A DNA stretch of 64,000 nucleotides from Pseudomonas brassicacearum (lineage in GTDB: Bacteria > Pseudomonadota > Gammaproteobacteria > Pseudomonadales > Pseudomonadaceae). A model generated the notes under the pieces. It was not told where the DNA came from and ran no database searches. It saw only the letters and a program-made list of their open reading frames with translations. The stretch is from positions 186,001 to 250,000 of the forward strand of contig NZ_MOBK01000001.1 in NCBI RefSeq assembly GCF_003732265.1, in the 5' to 3' direction. A program made the translations under genes and the position numbers. Positions 30,341 to 40,394 of the stretch are shown here, one piece after another; the stretch's first letter is position 1; the number at the start of each line of letters is the position of its first letter.

Positions 30341-30993
30341 ATACGCCCCCGGTCGCCAGCGATCTCAACCTTTGCCTGTGTCATAGCTGCGGCATGGCCT
30401 GCGACATGACCGGTGAGCCTCATGAATGCGAGCGCTGCGGTGCGCCGCTGCACCGGCGTAAAACCAACTCGCTGACCCGCACCTGGGCCTACATGTTCAC
30501 CGCCCTGGCGTTTTACGTCCCGGCCAATCTGTTGCCGGTGATGAACACCAAGATGGTCGGCAACGGCGCCGACAGCACGATCATGAGCGGCGTACTGGAT
30601 TTCTGGCAGCACGGCGCATGGGACATTGCCCTGATCATTTTCATCGCCAGCATCGCAGTGCCGGGCATCAAGTTCGTGGCCCTGACCATGCTGCTGGTGA
30701 CCGTCAAGCGCGAGAGCCAATGGGCGCGCAAAGAGCGGTCGAAGTTGTATCGGTTCGTCGAGGTCATCGGTTACTGGTCGATGCTCGATGTGATTGTGGT
30801 GGCACTGGTGGCTTCACTGGTCAAGTTTCAAGCCCTGGCCGACATTGAACCGCGCCCGGGCATTCTGTTTTTTGGTTTGGTGGTGGTGTTCACCATGCTG
30901 GCGGCAATGAGTTTCGACCCGCGCCTGATCTGGGATCAAAAGCGGGAAAACCCACAAAACGAGGAGGTCATGGATGAAGTCACAAGCCACTGA
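30337..30993 (+). CDS. pqiA: PqiA-like membrane protein, second half
   Basis: This 218-residue second PqiA unit matches the C-terminal half of E. coli PqiA. It again starts with a cysteine-rich module (CLCHSCGMAC and CERCGAPL), then four membrane helices beginning with RTWAYMFTALAFYVPANLLP. VEVIGYWSMLDVIVVALVAS is a strongly conserved PqiA block. ATG 30337 overlaps the upstream gene; its own end overlaps pqiB by 20 bases. In E. coli both units are fused in one protein of about twice this length. Confidence 0.88.
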   Translation: MNTPPVASDLNLCLCHSCGMACDMTGEPHECERCGAPLHRRKTNSLTRTWAYMFTALAFYVPANLLPVMNTKMVGNGADSTIMSGVLDFWQHGAWDIALIIFIASIAVPGIKFVALTMLLVTVKRESQWARKERSKLYRFVEVIGYWSMLDVIVVALVASLVKFQALADIEPRPGILFFGLVVVFTMLAAMSFDPRLIWDQKRENPQNEEVMDEVTSH

Positions 30994-32632
30994 AGGGCCT
31001 CAAGCCCCCGGACAGGCCCCGGTCAAGACCGGTCGCAGCCTCTCACTGGTCTGGATCGTGCCCATTGTTGCGGTATTGGTGGGACTGTCACTGGTGGTCC
31101 ACAGCATCTTGCAGGAAGGCCCGACCATCACTGTCACGTTCAAGACCGGTTCTGGCCTGACGGCCAACAAGACCGAGGTCAAATACCGCAACGTGGTGAT
31201 CGGCCAGGTCTCGGACGTGGAGCTGAGCAACGACCAGAAGAGTGTCAACGCCACGATCAAACTGACCAAACAAGCCGAAAGTTTCACCCGTTCAGACTCG
31301 CAGTTCTGGGTCGTGCGGCCACGCATCGGGGCCGGTGGGGTGTCGGGCATTGATACCTTGCTGTCCGGGGACTACATCGGCGCCGACATCGGCCAGGCCA
31401 ATGGCCGCTCGAAAAACTTCCAGGGTCTGGAGAATCCACCACCGATCACCTATGGCGAGCCTGGCAAACGGTTCACCTTGCGCACGCCGGACCTGGGTTC
31501 ACTGGACATTGGATCGCCGGTTTACTACCGCAAGATTCCGGTTGGCCAGGTGGTGGCCTATGCGCTGGACCCCGACGGCAAAGGCGTGAATATCGACCTG
31601 TTCATCCATGCGCCCAATGACCAGTACGTCACCGAAAACACCCGCTTCTGGAATGCCAGCGGCGTGGACGTGAGCGTCGGTGCCAACGGCTTTGCGCTCA
31701 AGACCGAGTCCCTGTCCGCGATGCTGGTGGGCGGTATTGCCTTCCGCGCGCCGGACTACAACCCCAACGATAAACCGGCCGCCGAAGAGTATGCCTACGA
31801 GCTGTTCGAAGACCAGCAAACAGCCCTCGCCCCGCCCAATGGCAAGGCGCAGTTCCTGGCCCTGCGTTTCGATCAGGCGATGCGCGGGCTCAAGGTCGAT
31901 GCGCCGGTGGAATTCCTCGGCATGGAAATAGGCAAGGTGGTGTCGGTCAATCTGGATTTTGACCCGGTAAAACGTACCTTCCCGGTCAATGTCGGCATTG
32001 TGATCTACCCGCAGCGTCTGGGTCAGGCCCACACCAAAATGATCAAGGCGCTCAATCATGACCCCAATGACGAAGCGGCTGGCGTGCGGATGATCGGCAG
32101 CTTCATCGACAACGGTCTGCGTGCCCAGGCGCGTACCGGCAACCTGTTGACCGGCCAGTTGTACATCGCCCTGGACTTCTACCCTAAAGCTGAAAAAGTC
32201 GCCTTCGACCCCACCGCACGCCCGGTCATGATTCCGACCCTGCCGGGCAGCCTCGAACAGTTGCAGGAAAAACTCGAAGCCATGGTGAGCAAGATCAACA
32301 AGCTGCCCGTGGAGCGCATTGCCGACAATCTCGACAGCAACCTCGTGGAGCTGCGCAAAGGCCTGGTGAAATTCAACAGCAAGACCCTCCCCGGCGTAGA
32401 TTCCACACTGTCGGACGTCGGCAAAACCCTGCAATCGGCTAATACCACCCTGCAATCGGCTAACTCCACCATTGCCGAAGATTCGCCACAAAGGGAAAAA
32501 CTGGGGCAGACCCTGGATGAGCTTTCACGCACGGCGCGATCGTTGCGTGAGCTGACGGATTACCTGGGCCGCCATCCTGAATCACTGATTCGTGGTCGAC
32601 CTGACAATGCCGCGGCAAAGGACCTTAAATAA
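30974..32632 (+). CDS. pqiB: PqiB, MCE-domain intermembrane lipid transport protein
   Basis: This 552-residue protein has one N-terminal transmembrane helix (LVWIVPIVAVLVGLSLVVHS, about 19-38) and a periplasmic part with three MCE domains (about 43-135, 158-250 and 285-400). A long helical C-terminal region (about 420-530) follows, containing the repeat LQSANTTLQSANSTI, which fits the needle-like coiled coil that reaches the outer membrane. It hexamerises in E. coli and forms a lipid tunnel with PqiA and PqiC. The start is inside the end of the previous gene, with GAGGAGG upstream. Confidence 0.92.
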   Translation: MKSQATEGPQAPGQAPVKTGRSLSLVWIVPIVAVLVGLSLVVHSILQEGPTITVTFKTGSGLTANKTEVKYRNVVIGQVSDVELSNDQKSVNATIKLTKQAESFTRSDSQFWVVRPRIGAGGVSGIDTLLSGDYIGADIGQANGRSKNFQGLENPPPITYGEPGKRFTLRTPDLGSLDIGSPVYYRKIPVGQVVAYALDPDGKGVNIDLFIHAPNDQYVTENTRFWNASGVDVSVGANGFALKTESLSAMLVGGIAFRAPDYNPNDKPAAEEYAYELFEDQQTALAPPNGKAQFLALRFDQAMRGLKVDAPVEFLGMEIGKVVSVNLDFDPVKRTFPVNVGIVIYPQRLGQAHTKMIKALNHDPNDEAAGVRMIGSFIDNGLRAQARTGNLLTGQLYIALDFYPKAEKVAFDPTARPVMIPTLPGSLEQLQEKLEAMVSKINKLPVERIADNLDSNLVELRKGLVKFNSKTLPGVDSTLSDVGKTLQSANTTLQSANSTIAEDSPQREKLGQTLDELSRTARSLRELTDYLGRHPESLIRGRPDNAAAKDLK

Positions 32633-32664
32633 TGACCGGGCCGCAGAAGAAAGGAGCAACACCC

Positions 32665-33222
32665 ATGGCTTTTTTGCCGAAGCTCACGTTGGTTACTGCG
32701 TTGGTGCTGCTCGCGGCCTGCCGCAGTGATCCTGTTCACTACCACACCCTGATGCCGGCTCAAACGGGGGGTGCGACGCACTCCGGCGCGGGGTCCATCG
32801 AGATTGAGAGCCTCAGTGTGCCGGCACAGGTTGACCGGCCACAGGTGGTCATTCGCCAAGGCAACAGCGGCCTGGTGCTGCTTGAAACCGAATGGTGGGG
32901 GGCGTCGTTGTCCGATGAATTTCGAAGTGCGCTGGTGGATCAACTGGCCAACACCAACCCTGCGCGCAAGCTGTCGTTGCGCATCGACGTGCAGCGCTTT
33001 GACTCTATTCCCGGGCAATACGGGCTGATTGATGCGACGTGGCGCTTGCGCGTCGCCGGCGAAGGCAAAACCGACGCGATCACTTGTCGCAGCACTCTGC
33101 AAACGCCTTCGGGACCGACCATTGAGGATCTGGCCCAGGCCCAGCAGAACAACGTCAAGCGCCTGGCTGAACAAATCAGCCAGGCGGCCAGGGGAACACA
33201 ACAGCGTTGCCCGTCCTCCTGA
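32665..33222 (+). CDS. pqiC: PqiC, outer-membrane lipoprotein of the Pqi system
   Basis: The product is a 185-residue lipoprotein. ATG 32665 has GGAG 8 bases upstream and begins a short lipoprotein signal (MAFLPKLTLVTALVLLAAC) with the lipobox LAAC at Cys19. A longer start at 32632, overlapping the pqiB stop as TAATG, is possible. The body matches the ABC-type auxiliary/PqiC fold: YHTLMPAQ near the start, IESLSVPAQVDRPQVVIRQG, LLETEWWGASLSDEF. It caps the PqiB tunnel at the outer membrane. Confidence 0.88.
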   Translation: MAFLPKLTLVTALVLLAACRSDPVHYHTLMPAQTGGATHSGAGSIEIESLSVPAQVDRPQVVIRQGNSGLVLLETEWWGASLSDEFRSALVDQLANTNPARKLSLRIDVQRFDSIPGQYGLIDATWRLRVAGEGKTDAITCRSTLQTPSGPTIEDLAQAQQNNVKRLAEQISQAARGTQQRCPSS

Positions 33223-33239
33223 TGACGCCTTCGCACTGA

Positions 33240-33264
33240 TCAGCGGTGCCCCTGTCACCGCTGA
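33240..33264 (+). terminator. Hairpin after pqiC
   Basis: TCAGCGGTG (33240-33248) pairs with CACCGCTGA (33256-33264) around a 7-base loop, 18 bases after the pqiC stop. There is no T-run, so termination is inferred from position only. Confidence 0.45.
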
Positions 33265-33381
33265 ACCACCCCTTGCATGACGGTTTGATTTCGACACGCC
33301 AACGTCGCAACAGGAATTAAGTAAAAGATAAGGGTTTTCAATCACTAACTAAGTTATCCCCGTCTTCTTTCCGCGCAATTT

Positions 33382-33398
33382 TTTCACATTCGTTTCAC
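33382..33398 (+). promoter_or_regulatory. TTTCAC-N5-TTTCAC direct repeat (candidate response-regulator box)
   Basis: Two TTTCAC hexamers lie 11 bases apart (one helical turn), 66 bases before the Ais-like gene. This 6-N5-6 tandem layout is typical of OmpR-family regulators such as PmrA, PhoP, CprR and ColR, which control lipid A modification. A near-identical repeat precedes arnB (42578-42594). Confidence 0.5.
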
Positions 33399-33463
33399 TC
33401 CTCCGCTACCTGCGCGGCTCTAGTTTTGCTCGTAATTCTTCTACTTCAGATTACGAACAAAAC

Positions 33464-34087
33464 ATGACTTCGCGCACAGTAAAACTGGCTTCACTGATCA
33501 CCGCCTCAGTGGTTGCTGTCGTCGTTACGGGTTTTGTCTTGTGGCCGAAATCGCCTACTCACCTGGCCAGTGCCAATAACGCCGCCAAGGCTGAGCTCAT
33601 CCAGGACTGGCAGGCTGGCGAAGTGGTAGCGCTGGTTCGCCACGCCGAGCGGTGCGACCAGTCCAGCAACCCTTGCCTGGGCCCGGCGGACGGTATTACC
33701 CGCTTCGGCAATGAGTCCTCCACGGCGGTCGGCCAGCACTTCATACGCCTGGGGATGGCGCAAACCGATGTGTTGAGCAGCCCGGTCACACGCACGATAC
33801 AAACCTCGCACGCCATGTTCGGCAACGACCCGAAGACTCAGGAATGGCTGGCCAGTTGTGGCAAGACGCTGCGCAACGATGTGGTCGCGCACAAGCAGGC
33901 CCATCGCAATCTGGTGTTGGTCTCTCACAGTGGTTGTATCGGCGACTTCCTCGCCGAAACCGGTTTCCCGCATGCAGCCAAGAGTGAATATGGCAGTTCA
34001 CTGTTCCTGCGCATTGACACTAACGGGCAACTTCAAGTGCTGGGCATTGTTAATCCCGAAGACTGGAACGCTGTGCAGGCTCAATAA
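33464..34087 (+). CDS. Ais/PmrG-like histidine phosphatase
   Basis: This 207-residue envelope phosphatase of the histidine-phosphatase superfamily is related to Ais/PmrG, which removes phosphate from a lipopolysaccharide core heptose. An N-terminal signal or anchor helix (about 9-25, ITASVVAVVVTGFVLWP) is followed by the catalytic RHAERCD motif (phospho-accepting His) near 60, then SSPVTRTIQTSHAMFG and the second catalytic histidine in LVSHSGCIGDF. It precedes two glycosyltransferase genes of the ArnT type, as ais precedes arn in enterobacteria, suggesting a lipid A/core modification unit. Confidence 0.87.
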   Translation: MTSRTVKLASLITASVVAVVVTGFVLWPKSPTHLASANNAAKAELIQDWQAGEVVALVRHAERCDQSSNPCLGPADGITRFGNESSTAVGQHFIRLGMAQTDVLSSPVTRTIQTSHAMFGNDPKTQEWLASCGKTLRNDVVAHKQAHRNLVLVSHSGCIGDFLAETGFPHAAKSEYGSSLFLRIDTNGQLQVLGIVNPEDWNAVQAQ

Positions 34088-34189
34088 AACTCGCCATCCG
34101 TCGACGCCGACTCAACTTGAGTTACCCCACTGCCTGTTGAACTTCGCTACCCACGCTGCCCACTCGCGGTATTGCGCCAAGGACGAGTC

Positions 34190-35938
34190 ATGACTTCACT
34201 TCATCCATTGCCCCTTTCTGCAGGGCAGTTAACTTGCGCTCGCGCCCCCATCGACCGTTGGCTCGTGCCGGGCCTGTTGTTAGCGTTTGTGGTTTTTTAC
34301 CTGCTGCCACTGGTGACGCACGGGTTGTGGATTCCCGATGAAGCGCGGTACGGCCAGATCAGCCAGGAAATGCTCCTGAGCGGCAACTGGGTTGCGCCAC
34401 ACTTCATGGGTATTCGTTACTTCGAAAAACCCATCGCCGGTTACTGGATGATCGCCATCGGCCAGGCGATCTTCGGCGATAACCTGTTCGGTGTGCGTAT
34501 TGCTTCGGCCGTGAGCACCGGGCTGAGTGTCTGGCTGACTTACCTGATCGCCCGCAGGCTTTGGAACGATCCGCGCAAAAGTGCTGCCAGCGCGTTGCTG
34601 TACATGAGTTTCGGGCTGATTGCCGGTCAAGCCGGTTATGCCAACCTCGATCCGCAATTCACCCTCTGGGTCAACCTGAGCCTGGTCTCGCTGTGGTTTG
34701 CCATCGACAGCCCTACGTCGCGAAACAAAGCGGGCGCGTGGGCGTTGATGGGTTTTGCCTGTGGCATGGGTTTCATGACCAAAGGCTTCCTCGCCTGGCT
34801 GCTACCGGTGTTGATCGCCCTGCCCTACATGGTCTGGCAACGGCGCATGGGAGAATTGCTGCGTTACGGGTCGTTGACCGTGTTGGTCGCGGTGGCGGTG
34901 TGCTTGCCGTGGGTGCTCGCCATCGCGCATCGGGAGCCGGACTTCTGGAACTTCTTCTTCTGGAATGAACACGTGCGCCGGTTCGCCGCCGATGATGCGC
35001 AGCACGCACGGCCATGGTGGTTCTATCTGCCGCTGCTGGTTGCGTCGAGCCTGCCGTGGGCTGCATTGCTGCCCAGCACGTTCATCAACGCCTGGAATCA
35101 AAAACGCCAACCCGCCATCGCGTTCATGCTGCTGTGGCTGTTGTTGCCACTGGCGTTCTTTAGCTTGAGCAGCGGCAAACTGCCGACCTACATCATGCCG
35201 TGCCTGTTGCCGTTGGCCCTGTTGATGGGGCACACGGTCATGGAACAGTTGAATCAGGGGCGAGGCCGTTCAATCCGCATCAATGGGGTGATCAACATCA
35301 GCGTGGGTACCGCGGCCCTGATCGCCTTGCTCTATATGCAAACCAGCAAGGAAATCTACGAAAACACCGAGATGTTCAGCCTGTCCCTGGTGTTCATTGT
35401 GTTGATCGGCTGGATCATCTCCAACGCCTTGCAAGTCATGCGGCCATTGACGTTTTGGGCGATGCCGGCCATCGGTATCTGGCTGCTGGTTGCATTGGTA
35501 CCGGCCGCGATGCCCTCGCAGATCGTCAACAGCAAGATGCCGGATCAGTTTATCGCCGAGCACTTCGATGCCTTGGCGCAAACCTCCTCGTTGCTGAGTA
35601 ACGACCTGGGGGCGGCTTCGGCGTTGTCCTGGCGTTTGAAGCGGCCACAGGTCGACCTGTTCAATACCGTTGGCGAGCTGAAATACGGCCTCACCGACCC
35701 GGCCATGGACTCACGCAAAGTCACCAAGGACAGCGTCGGGAAGTGGATGACCGAGGCGCGTAAAAAAGGCGCGGTCGGCGTGGTCATGCGGGTGAACAGC
35801 GTCCAGGAAGTAGAGGAAGTCGAACTGTTGCCTATCGACGGCGTGCGCTATCGGCGAGGCAATTTGCAGATCCTGATATTTCCGAAAAGCGGCCCTGAAA
35901 GCGTTTCTGCCAACGTGCAGACTGGAAACCCGTCATGA
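34190..35938 (+). CDS. ArnT-like lipid A aminoarabinose/glycosyl transferase (second paralogue)
   Basis: This 582-residue membrane glycosyltransferase would move a sugar from undecaprenyl phosphate to lipid A at the periplasmic face. It has about 12 helices and the ArnT signature [20 protein letters not shown] with [10 protein letters not shown]; the aspartate of PDE is the metal/catalytic residue. It shares long identical runs with the ArnT of the arn operon at 47.8 kb (for example [30 protein letters not shown]), so it is a true paralogue. Compared with that copy it has extra residues at both ends. ATG 34190 was chosen over 34172. It overlaps the next gene by 4 bases. Confidence 0.9.
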   Translation: MTSLHPLPLSAGQLTCARAPIDRWLVPGLLLAFVVFYLLPLVTHGLWIPDEARYGQISQEMLLSGNWVAPHFMGIRYFEKPIAGYWMIAIGQAIFGDNLFGVRIASAVSTGLSVWLTYLIARRLWNDPRKSAASALLYMSFGLIAGQAGYANLDPQFTLWVNLSLVSLWFAIDSPTSRNKAGAWALMGFACGMGFMTKGFLAWLLPVLIALPYMVWQRRMGELLRYGSLTVLVAVAVCLPWVLAIAHREPDFWNFFFWNEHVRRFAADDAQHARPWWFYLPLLVASSLPWAALLPSTFINAWNQKRQPAIAFMLLWLLLPLAFFSLSSGKLPTYIMPCLLPLALLMGHTVMEQLNQGRGRSIRINGVINISVGTAALIALLYMQTSKEIYENTEMFSLSLVFIVLIGWIISNALQVMRPLTFWAMPAIGIWLLVALVPAAMPSQIVNSKMPDQFIAEHFDALAQTSSLLSNDLGAASALSWRLKRPQVDLFNTVGELKYGLTDPAMDSRKVTKDSVGKWMTEARKKGAVGVVMRVNSVQEVEEVELLPIDGVRYRRGNLQILIFPKSGPESVSANVQTGNPS

Positions 35939-37476
35939 AATTCTGGGCCAGCGACAAAGGCCGGTTGACGCTCCTGCTGGGCGTCACCGCGCTGATTCTA
36001 TTGTTGGGCCTGGGCACCCGCGAGTTGTGGGGCGCGGAAACCCGCTGGGCCAACATCGCGTTGCAGATGCTGCAAAGTGGCGACTATTTCGACCCTTACC
36101 TCAAGGGCGGGGCGTATTACGACAAACCCCTGCCCTCTTATTGGCTGATCACGGCTTCCGCCTGGTTGACTGGCGGCCTGGACCACTGGTCATTGCGCCT
36201 GTCTTCGGTGATGGCCGCGTGGCTGAGCGTGTGGCTGGTGTACCTGATCGGCGAACAGTTGTTCCGCAAAGGCACCGGTTTGATTGCCGGGTGGATGCTG
36301 GCGACCACCTTCTATTTTGTTTTCTGGGCGCGGGTGGCCACGGCCGACATCCTCACGGTGTGCGGCGTGCTGGCGGCGGTGTGGTGGTACTGGCGCGGAC
36401 CGGACGACACCCGCTTGGGTCGTTACCTGGTGTTTTTCCTGCTGCTGTCCCTGACCTCGCTGTTCAAAGGCTTGATCGGTTTCATCCTGCCGGGCTTGTT
36501 GCTGTTACCGCATCTGGTTCAGGAGGGACGCTGGAAACACCACCTCAATCTGCGGCTGTGTGCTGCCCTGCTGATCGCCGGCGTTTTCTACATGACCCCC
36601 TTCATGCTCTCGCATGTCTACGGTGCGCCGACCTATGGCGAAAGTGGCCTGGGCCTGGTGTTGCGCGAGAACGTGGTCCGTTTTTTCCAGCCGTTCGATA
36701 ACATCGGTCCGATTTACACCTACCTGCTTTACCTCCCGGTCTACACCCTGCCGTGGGCGCCATGCTGGCTCTTGGCGTGCCGGGTCGCGTTGCGCAACTG
36801 GCGCAGTGTCGAGCCCACGACACGTTGGCTGATCTGGGGCCTGGGGTTGCTGATGCTGTTTTTCACCGCCAGTGGCAGTCGACGCAGCTACTACGTGCTC
36901 CCGCTTGTGCCCTTTGCCCAATTGCTGGGCGCGTGGTGGATCACCCGGCGCATGGCTGAGCGCAACGCGATCGGTACGTTTGCCAGTCGCGGCTTGAAGA
37001 TCGGTTTCGGGGTCAGTGCCGTCGCACTGATGGCCGTGCTCGGCGTGCTGTATCCCTGGAGCAACAGCGGTGGCGGCGTGGTGGATTTCGGCGATACGGT
37101 CAAGCTTGAAGCCAGTAAACGGGCACCCTTGAATCACTGGCGCATGGTGATGATCGACGTCGACAACAAAGTGCCCCTGTACCTGCAAACCGGCGGTCCG
37201 GCGTTTTTTTACGTGCAGCAAACCGAGGACTTCCCTCGCTCCGGCGACACCGCCGCGCTGATGGCCTGGCTGGACCGCACCAGCGGCCAGCACTGGAATG
37301 CGCAACGCACCATTGTTGTCGCGCAGTACCGCAACGGCGATGCACTGCCGCTGAACTACCTGAGTGCCGACCACAAGGTCATCACCACCACGCCTACCAA
37401 TGGCGAGCGGCTGTTTCACGCCCGTGAAGACCAGAGCGTCGCGTTTATCCCAGAGTCCTCCACAACGAAGCATTGA
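35935..37476 (+). CDS. ArnT/GT39-like lipid-carrier glycosyltransferase
   Basis: This 513-residue polytopic transferase of the PMT/ArnT (GT-C) superfamily has the acidic motif [20 protein letters not shown] and [15 protein letters not shown] in the first periplasmic loop, positions equivalent to the PDE and EKP motifs of ArnT. About 11 helices follow, and a periplasmic domain ends the protein. It is co-translated with the ArnT-like paralogue upstream (ATGA overlap), so it probably decorates the same glycolipid or helps in the same pathway. The sugar is unknown. Confidence 0.85.
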   Translation: MKFWASDKGRLTLLLGVTALILLLGLGTRELWGAETRWANIALQMLQSGDYFDPYLKGGAYYDKPLPSYWLITASAWLTGGLDHWSLRLSSVMAAWLSVWLVYLIGEQLFRKGTGLIAGWMLATTFYFVFWARVATADILTVCGVLAAVWWYWRGPDDTRLGRYLVFFLLLSLTSLFKGLIGFILPGLLLLPHLVQEGRWKHHLNLRLCAALLIAGVFYMTPFMLSHVYGAPTYGESGLGLVLRENVVRFFQPFDNIGPIYTYLLYLPVYTLPWAPCWLLACRVALRNWRSVEPTTRWLIWGLGLLMLFFTASGSRRSYYVLPLVPFAQLLGAWWITRRMAERNAIGTFASRGLKIGFGVSAVALMAVLGVLYPWSNSGGGVVDFGDTVKLEASKRAPLNHWRMVMIDVDNKVPLYLQTGGPAFFYVQQTEDFPRSGDTAALMAWLDRTSGQHWNAQRTIVVAQYRNGDALPLNYLSADHKVITTTPTNGERLFHAREDQSVAFIPESSTTKH

Positions 37477-37778
37477 AACGTCGGGCCGCGCTTCCCGGCG
37501 TGCCTTTGAGAACAGTACTATCCTTTCGCCACCTTCTACACATGAGCGGCCGCAGGCCGGGTGCTCACAACGAGGTGCGCGAAACGAATTTCTGCCGGGC
37601 AAGCCGCTGAGGGGCTGCTAATCTGAATGAAAATGACATGTATTAACGGTTTCTTTGACGTTTTTTTCTCATTTTGCGTTCTACATTCCCTGCCACTCAA
37701 AACATGCAAATGATTCGCATTGATTTGCTAGCGAATCGGCGTGCGTGACACCTAACAAGAACAGGAGCCGCCCCCAGA
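37477..37778. other. Intergenic region, 302 bp
   Basis: The gap separates the glycosyltransferase operon from the iron transporter. It contains a likely Fur box at 37706-37728 and a pyrimidine-rich stretch around 37650-37690. I see no gene in it. Confidence 0.5.
37706..37728 (+). promoter_or_regulatory. Putative Fur box upstream of ferric iron transporter
   Basis: The segment GCAAATGATTCGCATTGATT (then TGC) resembles the Fur consensus GATAATGATAATCATTATC, with ATGATT and GCATT half-sites. It lies about 50 bases before the binding-protein gene, where iron-dependent repression is expected. Confidence 0.65.
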
Positions 37779-38792
37779 ATGACGCCCTCTATCCCTTCGT
37801 TCCTCAAAACAGCACTGCTGACCACTGCACTGCTCAGCGCCGGACACGTGTATGCCGCGGATACCGCGGGTATCGTGGTCTACAACGCCCAACACGAAAG
37901 CCTGACCAAGGCTTGGGTCGAGGGATTCACTCAGGAGACCGGGATCCCCGTCACCTTGCGCAATGGCGACGACACCGAGATGGGCAACCAGATCGTACAA
38001 GAAGGCGCCGCCTCCCCGGCCGATGTGTTCCTGACCGAGAACTCCCCGGCCATGGTGCTAGTGGACAACGCCGGCCTGTTTGCACCGGTCGCGCCGACCA
38101 CGCTGGAACAAGTCGATGCGGCTTATCGTCCGGCGCATGGCAAATGGGTCGGGATCGCTGCGCGCTCCACAGTATTCGTCTACAACCCGAGCAAACTGCC
38201 TGAAGCCGATCTGCCGAAATCGCTGATGGACCTCGCCGGGCCAAACTGGAAAGGCCGTTGGGGCGCATCGCCCGCCGGTGCCGATTTCCAGGCCATCGTT
38301 GCTGCCGTGCTGGAACTCAAGGGCGAAGCCGCCACCCTCGAATGGCTTAAAGGCTTGAAAACCAACGCCACGATTTATCGCGGCAACAGCGCCGTGCTCA
38401 AGGCCGTCAATGCCGGCCAGGTCGACAGCGGTGTGATCTATCACTATTACAGCTTCGGTGATCAGGCCAAGACCGGAGAAAACAGTAAGAACACCGCCCT
38501 GTACTACTTCAAGCATAAAGATCCGGGTGCCTTTGTCAGCGTCTCCGGTGGCGGCGTTCTGGCCTCCAGCAAACACAAGGAAGAAGCACAGGCACTGCTG
38601 AAGTGGATCACCGGCAAGGAAGGCCAGAAAGTCCTCGAAACCGGTAAATCGTTCGAATACGCCGTGGGCAAGAACGCCCCCTCCAACCCTAAACTGGTGC
38701 CTTTGCAGCAACTCGACGCGCCAGCTGTCGATGCCTCAAAACTCGACAGCAAAAAAGCCGTGGAATTGATGACTCAGGCGGGATTGCTCTAA
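37779..38792 (+). CDS. fbpA: Ferric iron ABC transporter, periplasmic binding protein
   Basis: This 337-residue iron-binding protein of the FbpA/HitA family has a signal peptide ending near HVYAA. The mature start IVVYNAQHESLTKAWVEGF carries the conserved YNAQHE. Further on come PADVFLTENSPAMVLVDNAG and, near the C-terminal lobe, VIYHYYSFGDQAKTG, whose adjacent tyrosines bind Fe(III) in this family. It is the first gene of the fbpABC set and likely Fur-regulated. HitA-type naming is equally possible. Confidence 0.92.
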   Translation: MTPSIPSFLKTALLTTALLSAGHVYAADTAGIVVYNAQHESLTKAWVEGFTQETGIPVTLRNGDDTEMGNQIVQEGAASPADVFLTENSPAMVLVDNAGLFAPVAPTTLEQVDAAYRPAHGKWVGIAARSTVFVYNPSKLPEADLPKSLMDLAGPNWKGRWGASPAGADFQAIVAAVLELKGEAATLEWLKGLKTNATIYRGNSAVLKAVNAGQVDSGVIYHYYSFGDQAKTGENSKNTALYYFKHKDPGAFVSVSGGGVLASSKHKEEAQALLKWITGKEGQKVLETGKSFEYAVGKNAPSNPKLVPLQQLDAPAVDASKLDSKKAVELMTQAGLL

Positions 38793-38795
38793 TTG

Positions 38796-40394
38796 ATGCC
38801 TGAAACCCTGCCAGGGGGTGTCGCCACGGCGATGCCCTCGAACTTGCGACGACGCTCTCGTGGCGTCTTCGCAGGTCGCGGCGGCGCGTGGGTGATCGGT
38901 TTGTCCGTACTGGTCTCGCTCCTGTCGCTGTTGCCGATTGCCTTCGTCATCGGCGTGTCGATTCAAACGGGCTGGGCGGCCATCGTGCCGCTGGTCTTTC
39001 GGCCTCGTGTCGCTGAATTACTGATCAACACCGTGTTGCTGGTGGTGATCACCATTCCGTTGTGCGTGATGTTGGGCCTGGCGCTGGCCTGGCTGACAGA
39101 GCGCACCAATCTGCCGGGTCGACGCGGATGGTCACTGCTGGCCACCGCACCGCTGGCCGTGCCGGCCTTTGTGCACAGCTATGCGTGGGTGAGTCTGGTG
39201 CCACCGATTCACGGGTTGTTTGCCGGCGTGCTGGTCTCGGTCATCGCCTACTTCCCGTTCCTGTACCTGCCGATTGCCGCCACCCTGCGCCGGCTCGACC
39301 CGGCCATCGAAGACGTTGGCGAATCAATGGGGCTCAAACCCTGGGCGGTGTTCTTTCGTTTGGTGCTGCCACAGCTGCGCCTGGCCATTTGCGGCGGAGC
39401 GTTGTTGGTGGGCCTGCATTTGCTCGCCGAATATGGCCTGTACGCGATGATCCGCTTCGACACCTTCACCACCGCGATCTTCGACCAATTCAAATCCACC
39501 TTCAACGGCCCTGCCGCCAACATGCTGGCCAGTGTGCTGGCGCTGTGTTGCCTGGCGATGCTGACCGCCGAATCCTCTGCTCGCGGCACGGCGCGTTACG
39601 CCCGGGTCGGGTCAGGAAGCGCGCGCACGCAGCGGGTTGTCCGCCTGGGCTCGCGAGACATCGCGCTCGGCCTGCTCCTGCAAGGCATCACCTGCGCACT
39701 GGCGCTGGGTGTGCCGTTGATCACGCTGGGCAAGTGGCTGATTGCGGGTGGCACGGAGGTCTGGCAACTGGATGACCTGATGCCAGCGCTGCAACAGACG
39801 TTGCTGTTAGGCGCTGCGGGTGCGGTCCTCACCACCTGCGCCGCGATCCCGATTGCCTGGCTGTCGATTCGCTCGCCGGGCCGGCTGCAACGGCTTCTGG
39901 AAAGCTGCAACTACATCACCAGCTCGTTGCCGGGGATTGTCGTTGCGTTGGCCCTGGTCACGATCACCGTCCATTTCGCCCGGCCGATTTACCAGACCAC
40001 CATCACCGTGTTGCTGGCGTATCTGCTGATGTTCTTGCCCCGGGCCCTGGTGAGTTTGCGGGCCGGTATTGCCCAGGCACCGGTGGAGCTGGAAAACATC
40101 GCGCGCAGCCTCGGCCGCTCGCCCGGTCGGGCCTTGTGGCTGATTACCCTGCGCCTCGCCGCGCCTGGGGCCGCCGCAGGCGCTGCACTGGTGTTTCTGG
40201 CGATCACCAACGAGCTCACCGCCACCCTGCTGCTGGCGCCCAACGGCACGCGCACCCTGGCCACCGGCTTCTGGGCCCTGACCAGCGAAATCGACTATGC
40301 CGCCGCCGCACCTTATGCCCTGTTGATGATCCTGCTGTCGCTTCCACTGACCGGACTTCTTTATCACCAATCCAAACGAACGGCTGGCCGATGA
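38796..40394 (+). CDS. fbpB: Ferric iron ABC transporter, permease
   Basis: This 532-residue permease has two fused membrane halves, each with about six helices and an EAA loop: [20 protein letters not shown] in the first and [21 protein letters not shown] in the second. This duplicated arrangement is typical for FbpB/HitB/SfuB iron permeases. ATG 38796 lies 4 bases after the binding-protein stop; an in-frame TTG three bases earlier is an alternative. It overlaps the ATPase gene by 4 bases. Confidence 0.92.
   Translation: MPETLPGGVATAMPSNLRRRSRGVFAGRGGAWVIGLSVLVSLLSLLPIAFVIGVSIQTGWAAIVPLVFRPRVAELLINTVLLVVITIPLCVMLGLALAWLTERTNLPGRRGWSLLATAPLAVPAFVHSYAWVSLVPPIHGLFAGVLVSVIAYFPFLYLPIAATLRRLDPAIEDVGESMGLKPWAVFFRLVLPQLRLAICGGALLVGLHLLAEYGLYAMIRFDTFTTAIFDQFKSTFNGPAANMLASVLALCCLAMLTAESSARGTARYARVGSGSARTQRVVRLGSRDIALGLLLQGITCALALGVPLITLGKWLIAGGTEVWQLDDLMPALQQTLLLGAAGAVLTTCAAIPIAWLSIRSPGRLQRLLESCNYITSSLPGIVVALALVTITVHFARPIYQTTITVLLAYLLMFLPRALVSLRAGIAQAPVELENIARSLGRSPGRALWLITLRLAAPGAAAGAALVFLAITNELTATLLLAPNGTRTLATGFWALTSEIDYAAAAPYALLMILLSLPLTGLLYHQSKRTAGR

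Noticed and set aside
37745..38203. 152-codon plus-strand frame starting before fbpA
   Set aside because: It overlaps the clear signal peptide and iron-binding protein in another frame and shows no domain.
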